Positions 44,761-56,130 are shown, counted from the stretch's first letter. The stretch is 64,000 nucleotides of DNA from Hemileia vastatrix (GCA_030280995.1 JASXTE010000005.1:19366001-19430000), one strand, 5' to 3'. The notes: generated from the sequence alone by a model not told the origin. Program-made: numbers and translations.

Positions 44761-45152
44761 AATAGGGGGTATCAATGTTCAGGGATCAGTAATTAAATTA
44801 ATTGCGGATAAAAATCCTTATACCCCAATTATCTTCCGCAATTATTTTTGCTAATAATTGGGTTATTAGACACTTTACGTGTCAATGTTCACCTCTTATC
44901 CGACATTTTTTTACTCAATTTTTCATAACCACATCTTGGAAAACCTTCTGTTATAACCACATCTTGACCTACTTTCTGCCATAACCACATCTTGAACTAC
45001 TCTCTGCATATGCCTTCTACATTGCTGCGCATTCCCATTCTCATCCCATCCACTCAGAATTTCTCCTCATTTCTTCTCTTTGATTCTGCTCCTTTTCATC
45101 TCGCTATCTCATCTGCTCGTTTCTGCTCCTTTTCATCTTCATTTATAATAAC

Positions 45153-46499
45153 ATTCCTCGTCATCCTAGATATTCTCAAAGGCAGCCATCACCCAGTTGT
45201 TCTTCAATTCCCACTACTTCCTCTTTCCCCCGCTCAGCCAAGAAATCAAAGACTGTTCAATTAAAAAAAGATGACCATCTCATTCTTATCAACTGGCTGA
45301 AAACCAAATCTAACTATGATTCTTGTTTTGGTACTGAGTATGCCACTAAAGTAGGATGGCCCCCTGAATCAAATGTTAATGGCTATCTTCTAATGGCAAA
45401 TGAATTATGGAATAAGACCAAGGGAAGGATTGATCTTTTGCCTAAACAGATGTCTGAACAATTCAAGAATTACCAAGCAAAATACAAGAAGGCAAAGGCT
45501 CTTTCATCTTCCACTAGTTTTGGGGTTACCAACAACAATATAACTAAGGGCATAAAATCCATAGATGATAAACTTGAAACTTTATGTCCTTACTTTAAAG
45601 AGATGGATGCAATTTTTGGAGAGCGAGCCGATGTTAATCCTGTAAACATGTTGCATGGTGAAGATCCTATCTCCAAAAATGATGTCGAAGTAAATATTTT
45701 CCCATTGTCTTCCTCCACTCAAGCCTCCCCTCTTCTAAATTCTATGAATCTAGATATCTTTGCTATTGATCCTATTGGCAATTTAACCCAACCCAATCTA
45801 ACTCAGGTCTGTTTTTTTTCTTTTATCTTATCAATACTTTTTTTTATTTACTTAGATTTTCTTATTTCTTAAAAGGCTGATGAAAAAGCCCAGGACCCAC
45901 AATCAACTGAGTCTGAAGCTAGCGACAATGATGAGGATGAAAACGCTATGTTGAACAAAAAGCAAAGGGCTTCAAGTAGTCTAAATTTCCACTCCCAAAG
46001 AAGACAAAAAAGTGATACTTCATCACAAACACCTTTTTCTTTGATGGAACAGTTTTTAGAGAAATGTGATGCTGGTAAGTGATATCATACCTCTTATTAC
46101 TTTACCCTGCTTTTCTTCTACTTTATGTTAATTTTTATTCTCACTCTAGAACAAGTGGAAATTGCTTAAGAGACTCTAAGCTTTGAAAAGAAGAAATATG
46201 AGCTCTCTTTAAGGAGGGATGACAGAGTACAAGATTTGGAAGAGAGGAAGTACGAGCTCTCCTTACGGAAGGATGATCAGCTCCAAGATTTGGAGGAGAA
46301 AAAGTTCGAGTTAACTCTTAGTATTGAAAAATCCAAAAAAGAGGAAAAAACACTCGAGAATCAAAACATAATGGAACAGATGAAGTATAAGCATGATCTC
46401 CAAGAAAGTTCTAAAAAGAAATATTTCTTGATTGAATGCATTAAAGCAAACAAATCTGTTGAAGAAATAGAATGTTTAATGAAATTTTTTGTTGACTAG
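45153..46499 (+). pseudogene. Myb/SANT-like protein of Harbinger element B, broken
   Basis: Exons 45153-45806, 45876-46074 and 46150-46499 follow copy C exactly. The initiator ATG is ATT (45153), exon 1 is otherwise open (KVGWPPESNVNGYLLMANEL, CPYFKEMDAIFGERADVNPV), and exon 3 has TAA after EQVEIA (copy C has AAA). The coiled-coil exon has one 18-residue repeat fewer than copy C. The splice sites GTCTGT...AAAAG and GTAAGT...TCTAG are intact. Confidence 0.88.
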
Positions 46500-46629
46500 T
46501 TTCTTTTATTTCATTCACACTTCATGTGTTCATATTTATTTGTACATAAATTTTACAATTATTTTCTGTATTTCTTGAAATTTCGTATTTAAATGTTAAA
46601 TATTCTTTTTTTAAATAAAATTTTCAAGT

Positions 46630-47060
46630 CTCCTTTGAAAATTTTCCAAACCCCCACCCCTGCATTTTTTTGAAGTAAGGGGTGGGTATCACCAAAATTC
46701 TTTCATGTCAAGAGTCTAGAAAGTCTTATATGAAACTTTGGCGTTACTACCCCCTGCATTTTACTGGTATCCCCAAAATTCTTACAAGTCAAGAATTTCA
46801 CAAGTTTTATAAGAAATTTTGGTAATACTCCCCCCTGCATTTTATTGAAGTAAGGGACGGGTATCACCAAAAAATTTTCACCAAAATATTTACAAGTCAA
46901 AAATTTTACATGTTACATTTGAAAATTTGGCAATACCCCCGCCCCTACATTTTATTGAAGCAAGGGGTGGGTATCACCAAAATTTTTACAAGTCATCAAT
47001 TTTGAATGTCAGATTTGAAAATTTGGCAATACCCCCCCCCCTGCATTTTATTGAAGTAAG
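46630..47060. repeat. Tandem repeat with TIR-like ends, about 105-bp unit, 4-5 copies (element B)
   Basis: Each unit runs from AAGGGGTGGGTATCACCAAAA to AAATTTGGCAATACCCCC then CTGCATTTTATTGAAGT. GGGTATCA at one side and ATACCCCC at the other resemble the element's own terminal GGGGGTATCA, inverted within every unit. It lies between the converging 3' ends of the Myb-like and Tet-like genes. Confidence 0.82.
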
Positions 47061-47069
47061 GGGTGGAAG

Positions 47070-47279
47070 TCATCTAAATTTAATATAATTACATAAATTA
47101 TTAAATAAATATCTAATATATATCAATTTCCCTAGTTTAAAGTAATGACAATTCCTCAAGCCAAAATGCAGATCAAATCTAGAAACAAAAGTTTGGGACT
47201 TTCCACAGGTATAGGCTAGAGGAACCCCATGAAACAAATAAATGTTATCATGATTACCTGTTATACAACACAAGGTCAT
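47070..47279 (-). other. Conserved open frame downstream of the Tet-like gene, possible 3' exon (B)
   Basis: 69 codons without a stop, conserved with 60432-60641 in element C (shared MTLCCITGNHDNIYLFHGVP and LGKLIYIRYLFNNLCNYIK). A GTAATC donor and CTCTAG acceptor can be drawn inside, so it may be spliced onto the dioxygenase gene or be part of its 3' UTR. No domain recognised. Confidence 0.4.
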
Positions 47280-47424
47280 TGGCCCATTACTTTAGTTGAG
47301 GAAATTGATATATAGAAAATATTTATTAAAAATTTATGAAAAAATATAAAATTTTTGATGACAACTCTAATCCCCATACTTTTTGGATCTAGATAAAGTT
47401 TTTTTAAATTTATTAACTTTACCT

Positions 47425-48600
47425 TCTTTCTTTACCTTGTTGATTCTTTGAATCAAATTTTGACTTATTTGAAAAGAACAATCAAAATGAGTGAAATCTT
47501 GACAGGATTCCAAACCAGGAGGAGCTTTGGTTTTTTGATGATTATCCTGAGAAGAATTCCAAATAGTTTTGATGATACCATTTCCCAAAGAAAAATCAAT
47601 GATGCACTTGTGGTCTGGAAAATAATAACCATGTCCTTTGATTTTAGCTGGAGATGGTATTGGTTGGCCAGTAATTGGATTGATATATGAGAATATACCA
47701 AAAGTAAGAAAATTGGCATCATTGGTATCGGTGTGAATTTTATTGTGAAATCCAGAATGAGTGATAATGACATTTGAAAATAAAAGATATTCGTGGCTGA
47801 TATTTTCCCATTCGGAGTCTCACCAATTCGGTATTCCAACTTTGGTTGCAACTTCATGATTTTTTTCAAATGCCTTATTACAGAGCTTTTTGAGTCAAAG
47901 AGCAAGAAAAGAATTAAAGGAAGGTAGAGTGTCCCATAAGCGAAAATCTTCATCTTTTTGTGCTTTAGTGATATTCTTGACCAACAAATATATGCCTATA
48001 TAAATGAAATAAGTGAAATGATATTAAGAATGGAAAAAAAATTATTAGACATACCAAGAGAATATCCTTTAACAAAACCTGGTCTCCAACCAAATCCAAT
48101 CATGATACCACCCAACAAATTCTTATTCCTTATAGGTAACCAAACCAAAGCCATTTGATAAAGAGTTATGATAAGATTGGATAGTTGATTAAAAGCTTCA
48201 TCTTTTACACCATTGAATGAATGAACTTCAAAAATGAATTGAGGCTTAAAAGTATTGCTGATAACTGCAACAACTGGATCATCTCCAAATCCGGTTAGAT
48301 ATTTGATATCTTCTGGTAATTTTTTTGGATATTGATTTTTTTATCTACTTTAGTTTTATGAAAAAAAATGTTTGGGATATGATGAAAATAACTTTCACAG
48401 AGAATTTTTTTTTTTCAGATATCTTTTCTTCTGATGAGACTGATTATCTTTAAATTTTTTTGATGATTTAGATGATGATTGTATGGAAGTTGATTTCGAA
48501 GAAGATAATAGAGATGATAAAGAAGATAAAGATGAAGATGAGAGAGAAGTAAGGGGTGAATCTGAAGAAGAAGATATTTTTTTGATCTGAAAAAAAATTT
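47425..48600 (-). pseudogene. Tet/JBP-like 2OG-Fe(II) dioxygenase, copy B, broken
   Basis: On the minus strand a Ser-rich N-terminus (SSSDSPLTSLSSSSLSSLSS near 48580) precedes a frame break, then FKPQFIFEVHSFNGVKDEAF, ALVWLPIRNKNLLGGIMIGF and a 59-nt intron (47996-48054). The catalytic exon keeps HTD as the Fe-binding HxD (NKIHTDTNDANFLTFGIFSY), KIKGHGYYFPDH and the distal His in NSSQDNHQKTKAPPG. Two stops (after FLAL and after IPNW) kill it. The rest of the catalytic core is conserved, so the loss looks recent relative to copy A. Confidence 0.8.
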
Positions 48601-48639
48601 AAATGTCAATAAAATTTCAACTCAATTTTTTTTTTAAAA

Positions 48640-48772
48640 AAAAATTCTCACCTAATAATAAAAAAAGCTGTTTTTTTATTTGAAAAATAAAATTGGAAAA
48701 ACAAAAAACAAAAAACAAAAAACAAAAAACAAAAAATCAGTAAACATTTTTCCACAAAAAAAAATAATTTAT

Positions 48773-48814
<42 letters not shown>

Positions 48815-48852
48815 GGTTTTATTTTTAAAAAACAAAATAAAAGCAAAATCCT

Positions 48853-48893
<41 letters not shown>

Positions 48894-49290
48894 TCAAAAA
48901 AAAAAAAAAAATTTCTGTAAAAATTAAATCAAAAAAAATTAAAAAATTAAAAGTGAACCTGAAGATTGGTTATTAAAAACCTTCTCACAAGACCCTGAAA
49001 AAAAAAAACAAAACAAAAACAAAACAAAAACAAAAACAAAAAAAAAAAAAACAAAAAAAAAAAAAAATTAGTAAAATCAAAAAATCAAAATCAAAAAAAA
49101 AATTTATATAAAAAAAAAAATCAGAAAAATTAGTTACAAGAAAAATTAAAAATTAAATTATAAACCTTTTTTGATTTGTAAATAAGAGGGACAGTCCTTA
49201 ACAGAAAGATTTTTTTTTTTTTTTTTCTATAATACTGCCAAAAAAATTAAAAAATTAATCAAATTTACAAATAAAAATTTGTTAGTATAT
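48640..49290. repeat. Poly-A/poly-T-rich low-complexity block, element B only
   Basis: Long A runs (e.g. 48773-48809, 48861-48888) and AAAAAC repeats replace the leader region present in A and C. No coding potential. Confidence 0.8.
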
Positions 49291-49945
49291 TTATTTGAAA
49301 GTAGGTAACCCCTCTTTATCTCCCATAAATGTCCCCTTTTCCCCTCCTTTATTTATTTGAAATCCCCTTACAAATCCCTCCCTCCTTGCCTCAAAAGTCC
49401 TCTCAAATCCTCTCCTTGCCTGCCTCAAAAACCCCCTGCTTAATTGTCTCAAAACCCCCCCAAATTCCCCCCATTTACCCTTCTTTATATGTCCCAACCC
49501 CCCCCTCTTTAGCCGCCTCAAACCCCCCCCATTCTCCTCTCTTTAGCCGCCTCAAACCCCCCCTTCCCCCCCCTTCCACTCACCTTACCTCCTCTTCTAC
49601 CCCCCCCCCTCCTTGTTAATGAACAATTGTTAGCAATCATTCGTTAAGAAAAAGGGGGGTAGAGGAGGAGGTAAGGGAGTGGGTGGGGGGGGGAAGGGGG
49701 GGTTTTGAGGCGGCTAAAGAGAGGGGAAGGGGGGGTTTGAGGTGGCTAAAGAGAGGGGAAGGGGGGTTTGAGGCGGCTAAAGAGAGGGGAAGGGGGGCTT
49801 GAGGGACATAAAGAGAGGAGAAGGGGGGAGTCTTGAAGCGCCTAAAAAGAGGGGAAGGGGGGATTTGAGGCAGCTAAAAAGGGGGAAAAAGGGGGAAAAA
49901 GGGGGGCCTTGAGGATGATAAAGAGAGGTGAAGGAGAAAAAAAAA
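49291..49945. repeat. Inverted purine/pyrimidine minisatellite, element B only
   Basis: About seven copies of a 31-bp purine-rich unit (GGGGAAGGGGGGTTTGAGGC then GGCTAAAGAGA) run from about 49690 to 49930. The reverse complement of the same unit (CCGCCTCAAACCCCCCC) runs from about 49320 to 49600, degenerating outwards. The two arrays meet at a near-palindromic AT-rich centre at 49614-49648, flanked by TACCTCCTCTTCTACC and its inverse. This is a very long potential hairpin or triplex-forming tract. Confidence 0.85.
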
Positions 49946-49992
49946 AAAAAAAATTAGTTTACCCTAGAACAAAAAATAAATGAAGCACTTAC

Positions 49993-50035
<43 letters not shown>

Positions 50036-50125
50036 AAGATGCAACAACTCAAAATACAAAACGAAGTGAATAAAGTACACAAAGAGGACATTTAGAAAGT
50101 ATGAAAACATAAAAATTAAAAAAAA

Positions 50126-50755
50126 TTAAAAGTGTTGCAAAGTGAAAGGTTGGAGAGTAATTGGCATTATAATGGAGCATATGCCGGTTGATTGAATGAT
50201 TTGTGAATCAAGGGAGGGAAGTGCCAGTGGTGGTTCAGGATCCTCTTCTTTATAAAGATCATTCCACTCATCCTTTAAATCAGCTAGAATATTGTGGAGT
50301 ATTACACAAGTCAAGATCCAATGATTCACAGTTTTGATCTCCAATTTTTTTTTAAAAATTGGATTCTGAGCTCCTAAAGACTAGAAAATCAGCTCTTTAA
50401 AATACCTATAGCATGTTCAATTTGTACTCTTGATTGTGCAAGGTGATAAATAAAGGCAGTTTTGGGGTCATTTTCTGAAGTTGCACCACAGAAAGCAGGT
50501 ATAATGTACTTTCCACTTGCATATGCTGAGTCTGCAAGGAGGTACTGAGATTTGTCAAAGTATGAGTCAGGGGATTGAGAAATCCTCATTCTTTGGAAGA
50601 TGGAAAGAGTCATGACATGATCCAGGGCAGCCACTATGAAAAGCAATCAATTTTTTATTGACATTGCATACAAGTTGAACAGCAATAGAGTATCTAGAAA
50701 GAAGATAAAAAGTTAGATTGTGAAAGATGAGAACTTGGAGAAGATTTTGAAGAAA

Positions 50756-50801
<46 letters not shown>

Positions 50802-51427
50802 AATCAAAATAATGGTTGCCATCATGAGCATGCTTTTGACTCAAAGGGATGGTTGTGCCATCAACAAAACCTATACAGCCAGGGAAACCTTCAGCTTGCA
50901 TTACTTGAGAGGATTCAAGTCGCTGTTCTGGAGTTGGCCAAGCAAGAGTTTGAGACTTGAGGGAAAGGATAGCAATCATACAGCACTTGGTGTATAATAT
51001 CACAGTACCATATCCTATGTTAAAGAGATTATCTAAACATCTTATGGCAGCACCATTTCCATTTGAGCCAAAGCGACATAGAGCAACAGCAAGTTGGATG
51101 GCAGGATTACACTATTTGTTATGAGAATTGTTATGGAAGATAGGATGTTCAGAAATGAGTTGATAAAGTTTGAAGAAAGAATCAGGAGAAGTTCTAAAAA
51201 GTTGTGTGAAGTTTAAATGAGGAATGTTGAGAATGGAGGCCAGATCATATCAGGGATCATGATAAAGATTTGGCCCCCCCCTGGTGACAATGTAACGCTT
51301 TTTGGAAAGAAAACACATATAAGCTAAAGCATCTTCCAAATCAGAGTCAGATTTATGGTAAAGAACTAAAAGAAAAGTGATAGCATTCATTGTTGAGTGA
51401 AGTAGCTTCCTAGTAGAGAGGTGTTTC
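50126..51427 (-). pseudogene. Harbinger DDE transposase, copy B, broken
   Basis: The reading starts at MKHLSTRKLL (51427). Stops follow YHDP (CGA or AGA to TGA) and NNSHNK (CAG to TAG beside CGT to TGT). The first Asp is intact in GFVDGTTIPLSQK. A T run at 50759-50799 on the plus strand expands a Lys stretch at the conserved intron junction (YFDCKKK). The second Asp (LADSAYASGKYIIPAF) and the Glu (RVQIEHAIGILK) remain, followed by TGA. The C-terminal tail (LADLKDEWNDLYKEEDPEPP) ends at 50126. Confidence 0.88.
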
Positions 51428-51705
51428 ATTGTTGTCAGTGGAAGAGATATGTGATGAGGGAAGTGGGAAGTGGAAATTCACTGCCAAATGTGCAGTTGAG
51501 GTGTGTAGATAGAAAAAAAAAACTTAAGTGTTTGCCACCAAAATTAAGTAGCATAGAGTGAGGAAAGACTTAAGGATAGCATCAGCCATTATGAGTCATG
51601 TGACTTTCTTGCAAATCCATCATGGATGTGATGAGTTGGGGATCAGGAATTAGGAATGGAAATTGGGGTATAAGAGGCAGGATAATGCATGATTGTGGAT
51701 TTCTT

Positions 51706-51731
51706 ATCCACTAGCCCCAGAGCTAGTGGAT
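51706..51731. repeat. Subterminal palindrome, element B
   Basis: ATCCACTAGC and GCTAGTGGAT flank a CCCAGA centre, 92 bp inside the transposase-side end. It is the counterpart of the perfect palindrome at 35997-36022 in element A. Confidence 0.7.
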
Positions 51732-51826
51732 AATAAGAATCTTCCGCAATTAATAGTGTCTGATCCCAGGAAAAAAAAAATTCCTGATCCCTAATTGCGG
51801 ATCCCTGAACATTGATACCCCCTAAT

Positions 51827-52799
51827 GAATAAATTCCTACACCCTAATGTTTCCAATTTCTTGCATTCACACCTCTGCCCTAACAAACAAGCAAACTACC
51901 TAACCTAACTAACTAACTAACCTAATTAACTAACTGAACCCAAACAACACTGAGCTACACACCACCAGATGCAGCTTCTCCCACCAGCAATACTTACTCA
52001 TTTCACACCAAATCCCCCCACACAGACAGACACAAATTCCACTATAAAAAAAAAACCATGCTGTGCATGGGTCACATGTATGCTCATAATAATAATAATA
52101 ATAATAATATTAATATTAACATTAACACTACAACTTGTTGATTTCCAAAAAATATTGACCATTCTTTCCCTCTCTCTCCCACTTCACTGAACTCCACTTC
52201 CCTCCTCCAATTCCAATAAAAATCATACCACCTCCCCTCCACCTCCATGTGTCAATAACTTTAAAGTTTAATTCATTTAAATATATTAAATAGAATAGTT
52301 TTGTCAACATGTCACAGTGAAGAGATGCTCTTGTTCCATGACTAACTATAATTGTAACTATATATATACCTTCCTTACCATCAACGCCACATATCTACAA
52401 AACTGCATTATATACATTTTATGCTAACCAACTGACCACGCTCCATTTTGAAGAAAAAAACAAAAATAACATAAAACCCTTTAACATTTTTAAAATCCCC
52501 CACGTCCATAAGGTAAGGAGGCAACCCAACAAGCATTACTTAAGAACTCTAAAAACACTTGTTTCATATTTTTATCTTTATCTTTAAGATCTTGGGAGTC
52601 ACGTGGACATTTGGTGATAAGCTTCATTATTATAATGTAGATAAAAATAAAAATAATAACATCCAACCAGAAAATGAAGATTTCACAAAATGATGAAACA
52701 AATCAAGAACCCCCCCCACCCCACAAAGAGAAAACAAAATCAAACAGGTAAGCAACCAAATTCAGTCAGTTTATAAATAAATAAACCAAACAGTTACAA
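51827..52799. other. Intergenic DNA 3' of the SLS1-like gene
   Basis: AACTAACTAACC repeats near 51900-51935, an (AAT)n tract at 52086-52110 and short poly-A/C runs. No open frame with support. It holds the 3' flank and probably the polyadenylation region of the minus-strand gene ending at 52800. Confidence 0.6.
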
Positions 52800-53584
52800 T
52801 TAAACAAATATATATAAATGACGAACTTCACTTCTTAATTCCATTTCAGGTTCAACTAGCCTACCCTCCTTCCTCCTCTCATGACGAACTTCAAACGCTT
52901 CTTTAGACAGTCGTCCCAACCTTTCTGATTGACAAGTTTTCAAGTACTGTGATACATATAAATCACTTAACCTAAACTCTTGATCACGAAAGTTGAACTG
53001 GGCAATATGACTATTCTCATTGTAAGAAGGGTTTAGGTTTACGATTTCAGGAGGAAGATGAGGAGAGGAAGAAGGAAGAATCGATGTTGTTTGAGCGGTA
53101 ATCAATATATCGAATGGGCTTTTGATTAATTTTGTTTTGTTGCGGAAAATCCAAAATTAAGATGATTAATCATCATATATGTAAGTGTGTATAGTATATA
53201 TCTCCACAAGGAGAAATAAATAAAAGAAATACTTACTGATCAGGTAACATAACGACAGCTTCTTTAAAAAACCCATGCTCAAACCTGACTACTCCCTTTG
53301 ACTCACAAAATTTAACTTTAAAGATTTCAGCAAAACTACCCTCTATCGAAGAACTCGTAGATAGGAAAACACGAATAAATTCCGGATTCTCAACTTCAAC
53401 TTGACTTGAATTTTGTTCATCAAAAGAGGATAATAACTGTGTTTCACTTGAAACCACTTGTTGAGGTAAACAACAAATATCAGAAAGTGGACTGAGAAAA
53501 GATAGTAAATATATAGGTCAATCTCGAGCCATGATGAATGGAAAACTGGATCTGGGTTGATCAGGATAAGAAAGAAAAGGAGAG

Positions 53585-53622
<38 letters not shown>

Positions 53623-54023
53623 GAATCTTACGCAGGAATAAAAACAGGTTGTGGTTGCTGTGTTTTTGACCATGTTTTTAACTCTGAAAATTCTTCATGT
53701 GCGAAGATCAATGGTTGAATAACGTGAGATGAAGTTTCTTGCTTGGATAAATTGGAACGCGGATAGACATAATGACCGAACCTTCAAAAAAGAATTGATG
53801 ATACATAAAGTTCAACAAAGTCAGCTATTCAATCAAAATACAATAGGAAAATGAAAATTGATGATCTCCCGCAAAAAACTTACGTAGCTTTCAAGTGTAA
53901 AGGACCCAAGGCTTGGTCTTTGATGGTGGTGATATCAAGAAGCCAATCTTGGAGGGAATCAACCTTTCTAATATTAGACTAATTATGCTTAGTTAATTGC
54001 AATAATAAAAATATAGCTACATG

Positions 54024-54066
<43 letters not shown>

Positions 54067-55594
54067 GGGGGGGGACATATTAGCTCACCCTTTAAGACAA
54101 AGCAGTTTTGGAATGTTCAAGTTAGACATTAAAGGTGAAGATAGTTCACGCTGGTAGGAAATGGATTGATGCTGCTGGACTTCGCTTGAAGGCAATTTAG
54201 AATAGCTTAGCCGATCGTAAGATTGAGCCAAGTTTCCAAGATGCCATAATGGTTTTGAACGAGGAACAAAAGGAAGAAGACATAACAAGGAAGATAAGCT
54301 GGAAGGATTCGACACTTCTTTCTCATTGAGAAAGATGGGGAGATTCGATCTAGCTTTCGACTGAATAAACATGGTGGGTTAAAATTAAATCAAATGATTA
54401 GAATAATCTAAAAATAAGATTAGAAGAGGGGGGAGAAAAAAAAAAAAAGGAATCATGCCTGAGATTCATATTGGGTCATAACGTCATGTACTCTATCAAG
54501 AGCTTTTGGATCATCAGCAAAAGAATAAACGGAAAAAACATTCTAGATCAACGGGGGGAAAAAAAAAACAGTTGAATTTTTCAATGTATATATGTGTGGG
54601 TCATCAAAATAACTAAAGAATTTTACTTTTTCAATTTCAAGATAACATCTTGAGATTTCACTCATAGACTTGAGTAAATCCGGAGTGAAGGAAAATCCTG
54701 AAATGTCAAGTTTTGAATTGACCACTTTGCGACGATGCTGATTGAAAGCTTGCCAGCATAAATCACGGGACCTCATGGGACCATGGATAAGTAAACCAGG
54801 AGGGTCATGAGAAAAGTCAATGGTGACATGATGATCACGAGCTAGCTGTGTGAGAGACTTGAAGTTTTGAGAACAAGGCCGAGCTATTGGATGGATGGGG
54901 AGGAAAGAAAACCAAAAATAAAAAATAAAAAAGGAGGGGAGGAGAGAGAATGAACGACGCATAAGGAGGTAGTGATGATGTTGAAGATTAGAAGGAGGAG
55001 GAGGAGGAGGAGGAGGAGGAAGATCCAACCTTGTAAGAGATGTAAGAGGAAGAGCTCATGATAGGGTATGGAGAAGGATTCGGAGGAAGCCAAGTGCCTG
55101 TTAGCAAGGGTAGGGAGATCAGATGGGAGAGGGATTTGATGAGGAGGAGTGAGACCCCAATGATGTACAGCGATGAAGCGAGCGAGATCTGATTTCAAGG
55201 GAGATAGAAGAGGATTGAGAGAAGGATGAGGATGAGGGAGCAAGTTGAAGATGAGGGAGCAAAGATGAGCGAGTTGAGGTTTAGAGAAAGCGGTAGTTAA
55301 AGATTTGAGGACAGTATTGTAGCGATGAATATAATAAGGAGGGGACATTCCGGGTAGGAAGAGAGAGAAGCGGATTGGTTTGAGGGGAAGCAAGTCATTT
55401 AAGGTAGGGAAGAGATGAGGGTTTTTAGCAAAGAAGCAGGAAGAATGAGGATGAGGATGAGATTGAGGGATGTGATAGTGAGGAGGAAGGGATGGATGAT
55501 GTATTCTCCTGATGGGATGAAGAGAGGAGAGGAAGAAGGGGAAGCGGGAGTTGAAGTTGAAGTTGAAGTTGAAGAGTGAAAGAGAGGGAGACAT
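52800..55594 (-). CDS. SLS1: SLS1-like mitochondrial inner-membrane RNA/translation factor, 661 aa, eight exons
   Basis: Exons (minus strand): 55594-55030, 54883-54627, 54542-54459, 54360-54089, 53967-53884, 53781-53632, 53491-53237 and 53118-52800, totalling 1986 bases with all phases consistent. Yeast Sls1p is of similar length and links mitochondrial transcripts to translation at the inner membrane. Residues 1-45 have a basic, Ser/Pro-rich mitochondrial-targeting look (RRIHHPSLPP). Residues 67-147 carry the SLS1-type block LLPLKPIRF, LKSLTTAFSKPQLAHLC and LKSDLARFIAVHHWG. Residues 196-240 look KH-like (VTIDF, LLIHGPMRSRDLCWQAF), and near 421 comes TFGHYVYP, a family hallmark. Intron 3 (54458-54361) begins GC rather than GT. 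Intron 4 holds an (AT)n tract and intron 6 a poly-A tract. It appears functional and is divergent from the gene at 55904. Confidence 0.85.
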
Positions 55595-55903
55595 GGAAGA
55601 ATGGGAGAAGAAGAAAAGAATGAATAAGGGGGGAAGATGCATATGCACAGTATGCACAGTATGCACAGTATGCAGTATGCAGTATGCACAGTATGCACTA
55701 TCCATCCCCACCATGCAATATGCACCCTCACCCACTTCCCTCCCTCCAATCGCTCCACTTGCCCAATGGCCCAGCCAACCAACTTCTGTCTCACTGACGC
55801 CCACAAGTTTCTGTCTCACCGTATGCATATCCCTCATCCCTCATCCATATCCCTCATCCCTTATCCATATCCCTCATCCATCCCAACAGGCCATGCACTC
55901 AAC
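55595..55903. promoter_or_regulatory. 309-bp bidirectional promoter region with microsatellites
   Basis: It separates the ATGs of two divergent genes. It contains repeated GCACAGTATGCACAGTATGC at 55640-55700 and CATATCCCTCATCC repeats at 55826-55880. Open frames that read through these repeats are repeat artefacts. No classical TATA box stands out. Confidence 0.6.
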
Positions 55904-56083
55904 ATGGACGCCCTTGCCCATCAACAACTTCCTGGTCTACACTTCCCTCCTTTCTCTTCCCTCCCTCTCTCACTCCCTCACTCACTCTGCCTTCCTTCCA
56001 CTCCTTAACCTTCAGATAAACCTGAACTCTTCAAACCTCCCGGTAATCCCTCTTGGGGTTGGGGTAATCCTAAATGTCCTCTC

Positions 56084-56130
<47 letters not shown>

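Larger units (their letters stand above)
44764..51823 (-). mobile_element. PIF/Harbinger element B (7.06 kb), three-gene type, dead
   Basis: Begins AGGGGGTATCAATGTTCAGG and ends CCCTGAACATTGATACCCCCT, flanked by AAT (44761-44763 and 51824-51826). Order: Myb-like gene (+), tandem repeat, Tet-like gene (-), a 1.4-kb low-complexity block found only in this copy, then transposase (-). The terminal 20 bases are perfect inverted repeats. All three genes carry nonsense changes. Confidence 0.93.

Noticed and set aside
47465..47953. 162-codon minus-strand open frame (MKIFAYGTLYL...)
   Set aside because: It is a shifted frame of the Tet-like catalytic exon. The homologous frame in A, B and C carries the conserved HxD and distal His.
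49329..49619. Pro-rich 96-codon open frame
   Set aside because: It is translation of the CCCCCC minisatellite arm and has no coding character.
50567..51003. Open frames with a long Lys run
   Set aside because: The Lys run is a poly-A expansion at the transposase intron junction in copy B, so this is not a real protein.
54884..55837. Longer start for the SLS1-like gene (317-codon open frame beginning at 55837)
   Set aside because: The extra N-terminus is translation of GCATACTGTG and CATATCC microsatellites in the promoter region. The ATG at 55594 gives a normal mitochondrial presequence.
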